Shown: positions 17,914 to 27,327 of the stretch, one piece after another
Layout of the letters: every line of letters begins with the position of its first letter
Numbering within the stretch: the first letter of the stretch is position 1
Source of the DNA: Acidovorax sp.
GTDB taxonomy: Bacteria; Pseudomonadota; Gammaproteobacteria; Burkholderiales; Burkholderiaceae_C
Assembly: GCF_022763525.1 (NCBI RefSeq)
Contig: NZ_JALEGG010000195.1
Coordinates: forward strand, 1 to 40,574
Direction of reading: 5' to 3'
Length of the DNA stretch: 40,574 nucleotides
Made by a program: the position numbers and the translations under genes
The notes under the pieces: model-generated
What the model was told of the DNA's origin: nothing
What the model saw: the letters and a program-made list of their open reading frames with translations, nothing else
Databases searched by the model: none

Positions 17914-18273
17914 ATGGCAACAAAACCACCTTCACCCCCCACCGCGCCGCCGGTGACCCGGCCTGCGCGGGATGATGGCGGTTCGGTCGTGCTCGAAAGG
18001 CGCACGCAAAAAACCAAGCCGCCGCAGATGTACCAGGTGGTCATGCTCAATGATGACTACACCCCCATGGAGTTTGTCATCGTGGTGCTGCAGGAATTTT
18101 TCAGCAAGGACCGCGAACAAGCCACCCAGATCATGTTGAAGATCCATCTCGATGGCAAAGGCGTCTGCGGGGTGTATTCCCGCGACGTGGCGGCCACCAA
18201 GGTGGAACAAGTGCTTGACGCCGCCCACAAGGCGGGCCACCCACTGCAATGTGTCAGTGAACCTGTTGAATAA
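17914..18273 (+). CDS. clpS: ATP-dependent Clp protease adaptor ClpS
   Basis: ClpS binds N-degron substrates and delivers them to the ClpAP protease. The 119-residue protein has a disordered N-terminal tail (residues 1-33, Pro/Thr-rich). The compact ClpS domain contains [28 protein letters not shown], whose [10 protein letters not shown] forms part of the N-degron pocket. [21 protein letters not shown] and the C-terminal [11 protein letters not shown] complete the domain. The in-frame ATG at 17905 would add MIF. 17914 is preferred because the tail then resembles other ClpS proteins and because of the -10 position. clpA follows 57 bases later, the standard pair. Confidence 0.95.
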   Translation: MATKPPSPPTAPPVTRPARDDGGSVVLERRTQKTKPPQMYQVVMLNDDYTPMEFVIVVLQEFFSKDREQATQIMLKIHLDGKGVCGVYSRDVAATKVEQVLDAAHKAGHPLQCVSEPVE

Positions 18274-18319
18274 CAGGTCTTTGATCCCGATCTAAAGTTA
18301 TCTTTTCCACGCAAGCACA

Positions 18320-18325
18320 AAGGAG
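18320..18325 (+). promoter_or_regulatory. Ribosome binding site of clpA
   Basis: AAGGAG lies 5 bases before the ATG at 18331, setting the clpA start. Confidence 0.7.
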
Positions 18326-18330
18326 TTCAC

Positions 18331-20679
<2,349 letters not shown>

Positions 20680-20704
20680 TCAGGTACACCTGCCTGAGCG
20701 TCTG

Positions 20705-20732
20705 AGCCGGCCCATGGGGCCGGCTTTTTTTT
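20705..20732 (+). terminator. Rho-independent terminator of clpS-clpA
   Basis: GCCGGCCC (20706-20713) pairs with GGGCCGGC (20717-20724) around an ATG loop and is followed by eight T residues. This is a textbook intrinsic terminator. Confidence 0.93.
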
Positions 20733-20781
20733 GCCCGCCTGTGGGCGGCCGCATTGTTCGGCCTGCCGGACGGGTGGTGCA

Positions 20782-20802
20782 TTCGGTGGTCGAAAAACCG
20801 AA
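20782..20802. promoter_or_regulatory. Inverted repeat, candidate upstream activator site
   Basis: TTCGGT (20782-20787) and ACCGAA (20797-20802) form a 6+6 inverted repeat with a 9-base spacer. It ends 64 bases upstream of the -24 element of the sigma-54 promoter candidate. The placement suits a binding site for the NtrC-type regulator encoded at 24526-25872. Binding is inferred, not shown. Confidence 0.4.
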
Positions 20803-20866
20803 CGGCGCGGTAGGGTGTGAGCGTCGGAGTTCCATAAAAATCAACCACTTACAGGGCAGGAGAGGC

Positions 20867-20882
20867 TGGCATGCCCTGTGCT
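20867..20882 (+). promoter_or_regulatory. Candidate sigma-54 (-24/-12) promoter of the symporter gene
   Basis: TGGCATGCCCTGTGCT matches the TGGCAC-N5-TTGCW consensus. GG and GC are exactly 10 bases apart, with mismatches at the last base of the -24 box and the first T of the -12 box. The predicted transcription start is near 20893, about 228 bases before the ATG. The neighbouring DctD-like protein carries the sigma-54-contacting GAFTGA motif, which supports this call. Confidence 0.5.
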
Positions 20883-21120
20883 GTGCAAAGCCCAGGCCGC
20901 GCCTGACAGGCACGGCTGATGGGGAGACAAGCCATGCCAGAAAACGCCACATTCCTTGCACCCGGCAGGCCGGATTGCCTATGCCCGGCGCATGCCAGGC
21001 CTCGCCCGCCTGCGCGGGGATATGGCGCGGTCCCGCCTGCCTGACCGTTCGGCGCAAGGGGCTGTCGCCAAAGATGGTCAGCCTTCTCGCGTTTTCATTC
21101 TTCAACTTCACACACATCGC

Positions 21121-22428
21121 ATGAAACTCAATCGTCTGACCACCATGGTCATCCTGGCCATGGTCCTGGGTGTTCTGGTCGGGTACGCCTGCCACGCCGC
21201 GGCTCCCACGCCCGAAGCCGCCAAGGAGATCGCTGGCTACTTCGGTTTGCTCACGGACATCTTCCTGCGCATGATCAAGATGATCATCGCGCCCCTGGTG
21301 TTTGCGACGCTCGCCGCTGGCATGGCCAGCATGGGGGATTCGCGCACCGTGGGACGCATTGGCACGCGGGCGGTCGGCTGGTTCCTGGGCGCTTCGCTGG
21401 TGTCGCTGGCCCTGGGACTAGTGATCGCCAATCTCACGCAGCCGGGCAACGGGCTCGCCATTCCCCTGCCCGAGGCGGGCGCCTCGACCCAGCTCAAGAC
21501 CGGTGCACTGAATCTGCGGGACTTCATCGCACAGGTCTTTCCGCGCAGCATCGTTGAATCGATGGCCAACAACGCCATCCTTCAGATCCTGGTGTTCTCG
21601 CTGTTCTTTGGATTGGCGCTGGGGCATTTGCACAATCAGGCGGCGCGCACGCTGGTGGCCACGCTCGATGAGGTGGTCCACGTGATGCTCAAGGTCACCG
21701 ACTACGTGATGCGATTTGCTCCGGTGGGCGTGTTTGGTGCCGTGGCTGGCGCCATCACCACGCAGGGCCTGGGCATGCTCGGGGTGTTCGGCAAACTCAT
21801 GCTGAGCTTCTACCTGGCGCTGGCGGCCTTGTGGTTGGTGCTGGTGGTGGCGGGTTATGCCGTGCTGGGGCGCGATGTGTTTCGCCTGCTCAAGCTGATT
21901 CGTACCCCGATGCTTATCGGCTTCTCGACGGCGAGCAGTGAATCGGTGTACCCCAAACTGGTGGAGCAGCTCGAAAAATTTGGCGTCAAGCCGAAGGTGA
22001 CGGGGTTTGTGCTGCCGCTCGGATATTCGTTCAACCTGGACGGATCCATGATCTACACCACCTTTGCAGCGATTTTCATTGCGCAAGCCTACGGGATCGA
22101 CATGCCGTTGTCTGCGCAGATCACCATGTTGCTGGTGCTCATGGTGTCGAGCAAAGGAATTGCGGGCGTGCCTCGCGCCTCGCTGGTGGTCGTGGCTGCC
22201 GTGCTTCCCATGTTCAAACTGCCGGAAGCCGGCGTGCTGCTGATTCTCGGTATCGACCACTTCCTGGACATGGGGCGGACGGTGACCAATGTGCTGGGCA
22301 ACGCCATTGCCACGGCAGTGGTGGCCAAATGGGAAAACGCCATCGATCCGGTGCCAGAGGCGCTCGCCGAGCGTGAGGAAATGCTGCCCGCCGCGGGCGA
22401 CGACGAGGTTTTGCCGCGCGTGGCGTAA
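21121..22428 (+). CDS. SLC1-family dicarboxylate/amino acid:cation symporter, probably acidic amino acids
   Basis: This is an inner-membrane secondary carrier of the DAACS/SLC1 family, 435 residues with about eight membrane spans and two re-entrant hairpins. Family motifs visible are STASSES (HP1 tip), GYSFNLDGSMIYTTFAAIFIAQ (TM7, NLDG) and SSKGIAGVPRAS (HP2). The TM8 signature is GIDHFLDMGRTVTNVLGN. In TM8, D379, D383, R386, N390 and N394 fall at the spacing of D390, D394, R397, N401 and D405 of archaeal GltPh. D383 corresponds to the residue that binds the substrate amino group, which E. coli DctA lacks as I recall. This points to glutamate/aspartate rather than succinate. The ATG at 21121 is chosen because the first membrane span starts just after it. 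A DctBD-like pair follows. Confidence 0.9.
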   Translation: MKLNRLTTMVILAMVLGVLVGYACHAAAPTPEAAKEIAGYFGLLTDIFLRMIKMIIAPLVFATLAAGMASMGDSRTVGRIGTRAVGWFLGASLVSLALGLVIANLTQPGNGLAIPLPEAGASTQLKTGALNLRDFIAQVFPRSIVESMANNAILQILVFSLFFGLALGHLHNQAARTLVATLDEVVHVMLKVTDYVMRFAPVGVFGAVAGAITTQGLGMLGVFGKLMLSFYLALAALWLVLVVAGYAVLGRDVFRLLKLIRTPMLIGFSTASSESVYPKLVEQLEKFGVKPKVTGFVLPLGYSFNLDGSMIYTTFAAIFIAQAYGIDMPLSAQITMLLVLMVSSKGIAGVPRASLVVVAAVLPMFKLPEAGVLLILGIDHFLDMGRTVTNVLGNAIATAVVAKWENAIDPVPEALAEREEMLPAAGDDEVLPRVA

Positions 22429-22523
22429 GCCTTTCCATGCCGTCGCCAGGCCACAGAACGCCTGTTTTCGAACGTTGCAGGCGCGTGCGGCGGCCGTCGC
22501 GAGAAGGCGGCATGGCGATCAAG

Positions 22524-22541
22524 CCACGGCCCCGCGGTTGC
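22524..22541 (+). repeat. 18-base direct repeat, left copy (upstream of dctB)
   Basis: CCACGGCCCCGCGGTTGC occurs here and again at 25996-26013, after dctD. It contains the palindrome CCGCGG. The two copies flank the dctB-dctD pair. This could be a shared site or chance in GC-rich DNA. Confidence 0.4.
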
Positions 22542-22554
22542 CTACACGCGCTGC

Positions 22555-22560
22555 TAACAT
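22555..22560 (+). promoter_or_regulatory. Weak -10 candidate of dctB
   Basis: TAACAT ends 10 bases before the dctB ATG, which would give an untranslated leader of only a few bases. No -35 hexamer fits, so support is low. Confidence 0.25.
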
Positions 22561-22570
22561 CGGCCGCCCC

Positions 22571-24529
22571 ATGCCTTTGCCCAGATCTTTGCGCCGCTTC
22601 ACCGTCCTGCTCCTCCTTGCTGGGGTCGGGCTGAGCGGGGCGCTGGCCTATGTGTGGGTCCAGCGCATGGAGCAGGCTCAGATCCAGGCCACAGGCTTGC
22701 ACCGGCTGGAGCTGTACACCGCTAGCTTGCAGCGTGAGATCAGCAAGTACGCCTTTCTTCCGGGTACGCTGGAGCTCAGCCCCGAAGTGCTGGCTTTGCT
22801 CAGGGCTGCGCCGGGTGTCTCCGCCCCAACGACCCTCGCGGCCAGGCGAGCCAGTTCTTCCGGTTCATTGGATTCGCCACTGCGCAGCGCAGACGGCGTC
22901 AATGCCTACCTGGAGCAGCTCAACGAGCGCGCGGGCACGCTGTCCATCTACGTGATCGACTTGCAGGGGCGCGTGGTGGCCACCAGCAACTGGCGCCGCC
23001 CTGACAGCTTCATGGGCGAGGATCTCAGCTTTCGGCCCTACTTTCGCGATGCGCTGAGCAAAAACAGCGGGCGGTTCTTTGGCATTGGCACCACGCGCGG
23101 AGAGCCGGGGTATTACCTGGCCTCGGCATTGCTCGACGGCAACCGCACCGTAGGCGTCGCCGTCACCAAGGTGAGCCTGGACCAGCTGGAGCAATCCTGG
23201 TCCACCGTCGAAGCGCCGGTGATCGTGACCGATGAAAACGGCGTGGTGATCCTGGGTTCGGTACCCGACTGGAAATTCACCGTGCTGCGTCCGCTGGACG
23301 ACAGCACTCGCAAAGCCTTTGACCAGACCCTGCAATACAACCGCCGCGCCCTCACCCCCTTGGGGATGACGGTCCTCAGCGACCTGGATCAGGGAGCGCG
23401 CGTGGTGCGTGTGGCGCGGGCGGGCACGGAGATGGCGTCGGTGTACCCGGTGACGGGCCGCTTCCTGGCCCAATCGCGAGCGCTGCCGGGAACGCCGTGG
23501 ACGCTGACTGTTTTCTCGCACCTGGCCCGCGCGGATGAGGCTGCGCAGAGTGATGCCCTGGTCGTCACCATCGGTGCTGCATTTGTCGCGCTGCTCGGCT
23601 TCATGGTCAACCAGCGCCGCCGCCACGAACGCGACCGTTTGCGCGACCGACTGGCCGCACGCGAAGCGTTGCAGGCTGCACACGACGAGCTGGAGCGCAA
23701 GGTGCAGCAGCGCACGGCCGATTTGTCGCGTACCAACGAACGTCTCCAGTCTGAAGTACAGGAGCGGATCCGCGCCGAAGGCACGCTTCGCGCAGCCCAG
23801 AATGAGCTGGTGCAGGCCGGCAAGCTGGCGGTGATTGGGCAGCTTTCCACGGGCGTTGCGCACGAGCTGAACCAGCCGCTGACCGCGCTGCGCACCCTGT
23901 CGGGTAACAGCGTGCGATTTCTGGAGCGAGGTGATTTGCCCACGGTGCGTGTCAATCTGGAGCGCATTGCCCAGTTGGCCGACCGCATGGGCCGCATCAC
24001 GGGCGAGCTTCGGGCCTTTGCCCGCAAATCGACGGGCGAGCCGCAAGCGGTGGGGTTGCGTGCCGCGCTGACCAACGCGCTGGCCCTGCTGGAGCCGCGC
24101 ATCCTGCAAGTCGGGGCCCAATGGGTGCTCGACGTGGCCGAGCCAGAGCCCGTGGCCTGGTGCGATGGCAACCGCCTGGAGCAGGTCCTGGTCAACCTGA
24201 TCAACAACGCGCTGGATGCGATGGCGGGCAGCAGCGCCATGCGCGTCGAGATTCGGTGCGACCAGTTGGACGGCCAAGTGCATGTGCAGGTGCGTGACCG
24301 AGGACCGGGCCTCACCGATGAAGCCCTGGCCCATCTGTTCGAGCCGTTTTTCACCACCAAGGGCTCGGGCGATGGCCTGGGCCTGGGGCTGGCCTTGTCG
24401 GCCGGAATCGTGCGTGAATCGGGCGGAACGCTCACCGGCGCCAACCACCCCGAGGGCGGTGCCGTGTTCCACTTGATCTTGCCCGCTGCAGTCCGCCAAG
24501 AATCGGAACCCGCCCTGGAACGCCCATGA
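22571..24529 (+). CDS. dctB: DctB-type sensor histidine kinase
   Basis: This 652-residue membrane sensor kinase resembles the DctB class that senses C4-dicarboxylates. A first membrane span lies at residues 9-29. A periplasmic double-PDC/dCACHE-like domain spans about 30-325 (SIYVIDLQGRVVATSNWRRPDSFMG, FFGIGTTRGEPGYYLASAL). A second span lies near 330-350 and a coiled linker near 360-415. The kinase core has H431 in STGVAHELNQPLTALR, the N box NLINNALDAM, G1 DRGPGL, the F box FEPFFTTK and G2 GDGLGLGLAL. The ATG at 22571 directly precedes the first membrane span. Its stop overlaps the start of dctD (ATGA). The symbol reflects architecture and pairing. The true ligand may differ because the linked carrier looks amino-acid specific. 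Confidence 0.85.
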   Translation: MPLPRSLRRFTVLLLLAGVGLSGALAYVWVQRMEQAQIQATGLHRLELYTASLQREISKYAFLPGTLELSPEVLALLRAAPGVSAPTTLAARRASSSGSLDSPLRSADGVNAYLEQLNERAGTLSIYVIDLQGRVVATSNWRRPDSFMGEDLSFRPYFRDALSKNSGRFFGIGTTRGEPGYYLASALLDGNRTVGVAVTKVSLDQLEQSWSTVEAPVIVTDENGVVILGSVPDWKFTVLRPLDDSTRKAFDQTLQYNRRALTPLGMTVLSDLDQGARVVRVARAGTEMASVYPVTGRFLAQSRALPGTPWTLTVFSHLARADEAAQSDALVVTIGAAFVALLGFMVNQRRRHERDRLRDRLAAREALQAAHDELERKVQQRTADLSRTNERLQSEVQERIRAEGTLRAAQNELVQAGKLAVIGQLSTGVAHELNQPLTALRTLSGNSVRFLERGDLPTVRVNLERIAQLADRMGRITGELRAFARKSTGEPQAVGLRAALTNALALLEPRILQVGAQWVLDVAEPEPVAWCDGNRLEQVLVNLINNALDAMAGSSAMRVEIRCDQLDGQVHVQVRDRGPGLTDEALAHLFEPFFTTKGSGDGLGLGLALSAGIVRESGGTLTGANHPEGGAVFHLILPAAVRQESEPALERP

Positions 24530-25872
24530 CCCACGACCTCAAGGTCCTTATCGTTGAAGACGATCCCGACATCGTTCTGGGCTGTGAACAGGCCCTGCAG
24601 CTGGAAGGCATTGCGACGGAAAGTGCCCCCAGCGCAGAGCTGGCGCGCCTGCGCCTGGGGCGCGACTTCCGGGGCGTGGTGGTGAGCGATATTCGCCTAC
24701 CGAAAATGGACGGCATGGCCTTCTTGCAGGAACTCATGGGCCTGGACCCGGAGTTGCCCGTGGTGCTGATCACCGGCCATGGCGACATCTCGATGGCTGT
24801 ACAGGCCATGAAGGATGGCGCGCACGATTTCATCCAGAAGCCCTTTGCCCCTGAGCAACTGGTCAGCGCAGTTCGCCGTGCGCTGGACAAGCGCCGGCTG
24901 GTGCTCGAGGTGCGCCGGCTGCGAAGCCAACTGGCGCACCGCGATGCGATCGAGCGCCTGGTGATGGGCCGCGCACCCAACATGCTTCGCTTGCGCGAGG
25001 TGTTGGCTGGCTTGGCGGCCAGCACGGTGGATGTGCTCATCCATGGCGAAACCGGCACGGGCAAAGAGCTGGCCGCGCGGTGCCTGCACGATGCCAGCCC
25101 GCGCGGCAAAGGCCATTTTGTGGCCATCAACTGCGGCGGCTTGCCCGACACCTTGTTTGACAGCGAGATGTTCGGCAATGAGGCCGGGGCCTTCACGGGA
25201 GCGGGCAAGCGCCGCATTGGCAAGATCGAGCATGCGAGCGGGGGCACGCTGTTCCTCGACGAAATCGAAAGCATGCCCATGGCCATGCAGATCAAGCTCT
25301 TGCGCGTGCTGCAAGAGCGGGTGCTGGAGCGACTGGGCTCCAACACACTCATTCCCATCGACTGCCGCGTGGTGGCTGCCACCAAGGTGGATTTGCTGGC
25401 GCTGTGCCGACAGGGCCGGTTCCGCGAAGACCTCTACTACCGCCTGAGCGTGGCCACCGTGGATCTGCCCCCGCTGCGCGACCGGCGTGAAGACGTACCG
25501 CTGTTGTTCGAGCATTTCGTCATGGACGCCGCCGCCCGGCACCAGCGTGCGGTGCCCGAGCTGTCGTCCGCCCAGACGCAGCGGCTGCTGGGCTACCACT
25601 GGCCCGGCAATGTGCGCGAGTTGCGCAACGTGGCTGAGCGCGTGGTGCTGGGCATTGCGGCAGGGGCTGCGCCGTTTGCCGACGGCGCGGGTGGTGCGGA
25701 AGCGGGGGCGCAGCCCCTCGCGCTGGCGGCCGCTGTCGAGGCGTTCGAGCGCAGCCTGATTGCCGAGTCCTTGCGCCAGCAAGGCGGCAACCTGTCCCGC
25801 ACGGCCGAGGCGCTGCGCGTGGCCAAGACCACGCTGCACGACAAGATCCGCAAGTACGGGCTTGGAGGCTAA
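24526..25872 (+). CDS. dctD: DctD-type sigma-54-dependent response regulator
   Basis: This is an NtrC-family activator of 448 residues. The receiver domain (1-120) has the acidic pocket E11/D12/D13 and phosphoacceptor D55 in VVVSDIRLPKMDG. The AAA+ domain (about 140-375) has Walker A GETGTGKE near 174 and the sigma-54-contacting GAFTGA near 222. Walker B TLFLDEIESMP and the arginine-finger region FREDLYYRLSV follow. The C-terminal Fis-type helix-turn-helix is LSRTAEALRVAKTTLHDKIRKYGL. The start overlaps the dctB stop, so kinase and regulator are co-translated. It probably activates the upstream symporter promoter. An AauR-like role in acidic amino-acid uptake is an alternative to classic DctD. 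Confidence 0.9.
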   Translation: MTHDLKVLIVEDDPDIVLGCEQALQLEGIATESAPSAELARLRLGRDFRGVVVSDIRLPKMDGMAFLQELMGLDPELPVVLITGHGDISMAVQAMKDGAHDFIQKPFAPEQLVSAVRRALDKRRLVLEVRRLRSQLAHRDAIERLVMGRAPNMLRLREVLAGLAASTVDVLIHGETGTGKELAARCLHDASPRGKGHFVAINCGGLPDTLFDSEMFGNEAGAFTGAGKRRIGKIEHASGGTLFLDEIESMPMAMQIKLLRVLQERVLERLGSNTLIPIDCRVVAATKVDLLALCRQGRFREDLYYRLSVATVDLPPLRDRREDVPLLFEHFVMDAAARHQRAVPELSSAQTQRLLGYHWPGNVRELRNVAERVVLGIAAGAAPFADGAGGAEAGAQPLALAAAVEAFERSLIAESLRQQGGNLSRTAEALRVAKTTLHDKIRKYGLGG

Positions 25873-25995
25873 GGGCGGGGCCAACGGCCCGCGTGTCTCG
25901 CAGGCGGTGGGGACCTCTGTGCGCAACGAGCGGGAAGCGTGTGGCGCGCACTGGACGGGTGGCAACGCGCAGACTTCCGAGGGATTCTTTGTCCA

Positions 25996-26013
25996 CCACG
26001 GCCCCGCGGTTGC
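25996..26013 (+). repeat. 18-base direct repeat, right copy (downstream of dctD)
   Basis: This is identical over 18 bases to 22524-22541. It lies in the 275-base gap between dctD and the lipoprotein gene and is followed by a short CCGCGGTTGCGG hairpin-like string. No other element is recognised in this gap. Confidence 0.4.
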
Positions 26014-26147
26014 GGGACGAAGCGCGGGAGACGACCATTGCCGAAACGGTCGCGCCGGACCCGCATCGCGCTTGTCACGTTTGCGTACATTTCAGCGGCA
26101 AGAGGCAGAATTCGCCGCTGCATACTGCGCAGATTTTGGTGCCGCAC

Positions 26148-27287
26148 ATGATCCATCCTCCGCCATCCCCCCTCGCAGACCGTTCTGACGATTCATTGCA
26201 TGTGCAGCGTTGGGCCTCCACCAGCCGGCTCATGGCCGTTGCGGGCCTGGCTGCGGCGGTTGCCGCCTGCGGGGGCGGCGGTGGTGACGAGGCGGCGCCT
26301 CCCCCAGCGCCACCCCCGGTCTCGCCGGCACCGCTCCCGCCTGCACCGGCACCAGCGCCTGGGGCGCAGGTCTACGGTGACTTGCGCAACGCCACGCTGG
26401 GCGTGGGCGCGCCGCTCAATGGGGCCATACCGTTCCCTGCGGGCAACGCCTGGAACGCGGACATCAGCACCCTGCCTGTGGACCCGAATTCCGACAACCT
26501 CATCGCCAGCATTGGCCTGACCCGCGGCCTCTTTCCGGACTTTGGTGCGGGCTTGTGGGAGGGGGCGCCCATCGGCATCCCGTATGTGGTGGTCGCAGGC
26601 ACCCAGCCGCGGGTGGCTGTGCAGTTCACTGACTACGGAGACGAGAGCGATCCGGGTCCGTACCCGATCCCGCCGAATGCGCCCATCGAAGGCGGCCCCG
26701 GCAGTGCAGGGGACCGGCACGTGATCGTGATCGACCGCGACAACAACCGTTTGTATGAAACCGGCAACAGCTATCCGCAGGCCGATGGCAGCTGGCGGGC
26801 GTCGGGCGGTGCGGTCTTTCACCTCAACAGCAATAACGTGCGTCCCACCGCGCAGCCGCGCTGGACCAGTGCCGACGCGGCGGGCCTGCCCATCTTCCCG
26901 GGCTTGGTCCGTTATGACGAGGCCTCGCAGGGGCCCGGCGGCATCCGGCACGCGCTGCGCTTTACCGTCAGCCAGACTCGACGCGCCTATGTGCCGCCAG
27001 CGACCCACTGGGCTTCCAGCAACACCAGCCCGAACCTGCCGCCCATGGGCATGCGGGTCCGGCTCAAGGCCAGTTACGTGATCCCGGCGGGTTTCTCGGC
27101 CGAAACACGGGCCATTCTCACGGCCCTCAAGACCCACGGGATGATGGTGGCCGACAACGGATCCAACTGGTACCTGAGCGGCGCGCCGGACGAGCGCTGG
27201 AACAACGATCGCCTCAAATCCGAGCTCCGGCAAGTGCTGGGCCGGGATTTCGAAGTCGTCCGCATGGACGGGTTGGTGACGCCGTAG
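26148..27287 (+). CDS. Conserved lipoprotein of unknown function
   Basis: The 379-residue product carries a lipobox-like VAACGGGG, with C41 as the likely lipidated cysteine. A Pro/Ala-rich tether (residues 47-75) follows, so a surface or periplasmic lipoprotein is expected. The mature domain has motifs such as RHVIVIDRDNNRLYETGNSY, TSADAAGLPIFPGLVRYDE, IRHALRFTVSQTRRAYVPPATHWASS and LKTHGMMVADNGSNWYLSGAPDERWNND. I recall similar uncharacterised secreted proteins in several bacterial phyla, but no function. From the ATG at 26148 the signal sequence is long. A GTG at 26202 would put the lipid cysteine at residue 23, a more usual spacing. Neither start has a good ribosome binding site. It converges with the transglycosylase gene. 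Confidence 0.8.
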   Translation: MIHPPPSPLADRSDDSLHVQRWASTSRLMAVAGLAAAVAACGGGGGDEAAPPPAPPPVSPAPLPPAPAPAPGAQVYGDLRNATLGVGAPLNGAIPFPAGNAWNADISTLPVDPNSDNLIASIGLTRGLFPDFGAGLWEGAPIGIPYVVVAGTQPRVAVQFTDYGDESDPGPYPIPPNAPIEGGPGSAGDRHVIVIDRDNNRLYETGNSYPQADGSWRASGGAVFHLNSNNVRPTAQPRWTSADAAGLPIFPGLVRYDEASQGPGGIRHALRFTVSQTRRAYVPPATHWASSNTSPNLPPMGMRVRLKASYVIPAGFSAETRAILTALKTHGMMVADNGSNWYLSGAPDERWNNDRLKSELRQVLGRDFEVVRMDGLVTP

Positions 27288-27327
27288 GCCTGCGAGCGGC
27301 GTGGATCCGGGGCGGCCAGCATGCCCG

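Larger units (their letters stand above)
20680..21120. other. Intergenic region between clpA and the SLC1 symporter
   Basis: These 441 bases hold the clpA terminator, an inverted repeat at 20782-20802 and a -24/-12 promoter candidate at 20867-20882. The symporter frame remains open upstream to 20956, but that part is low-complexity and resembles no protein. No separate gene is supported. Confidence 0.6.

Noticed and set aside
20956-21120. N-terminal extension of the symporter
   Set aside because: The region is Arg/Pro-rich with no membrane segment and no family similarity, and lies downstream of a promoter candidate. The ATG at 21121 precedes the first transmembrane helix.
22289-22570. Extension of the dctB frame into the symporter gene
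   Set aside because: The extension overlaps the end of the symporter in another frame and lacks similarity. The ATG at 22571 starts the signal-anchor helix.
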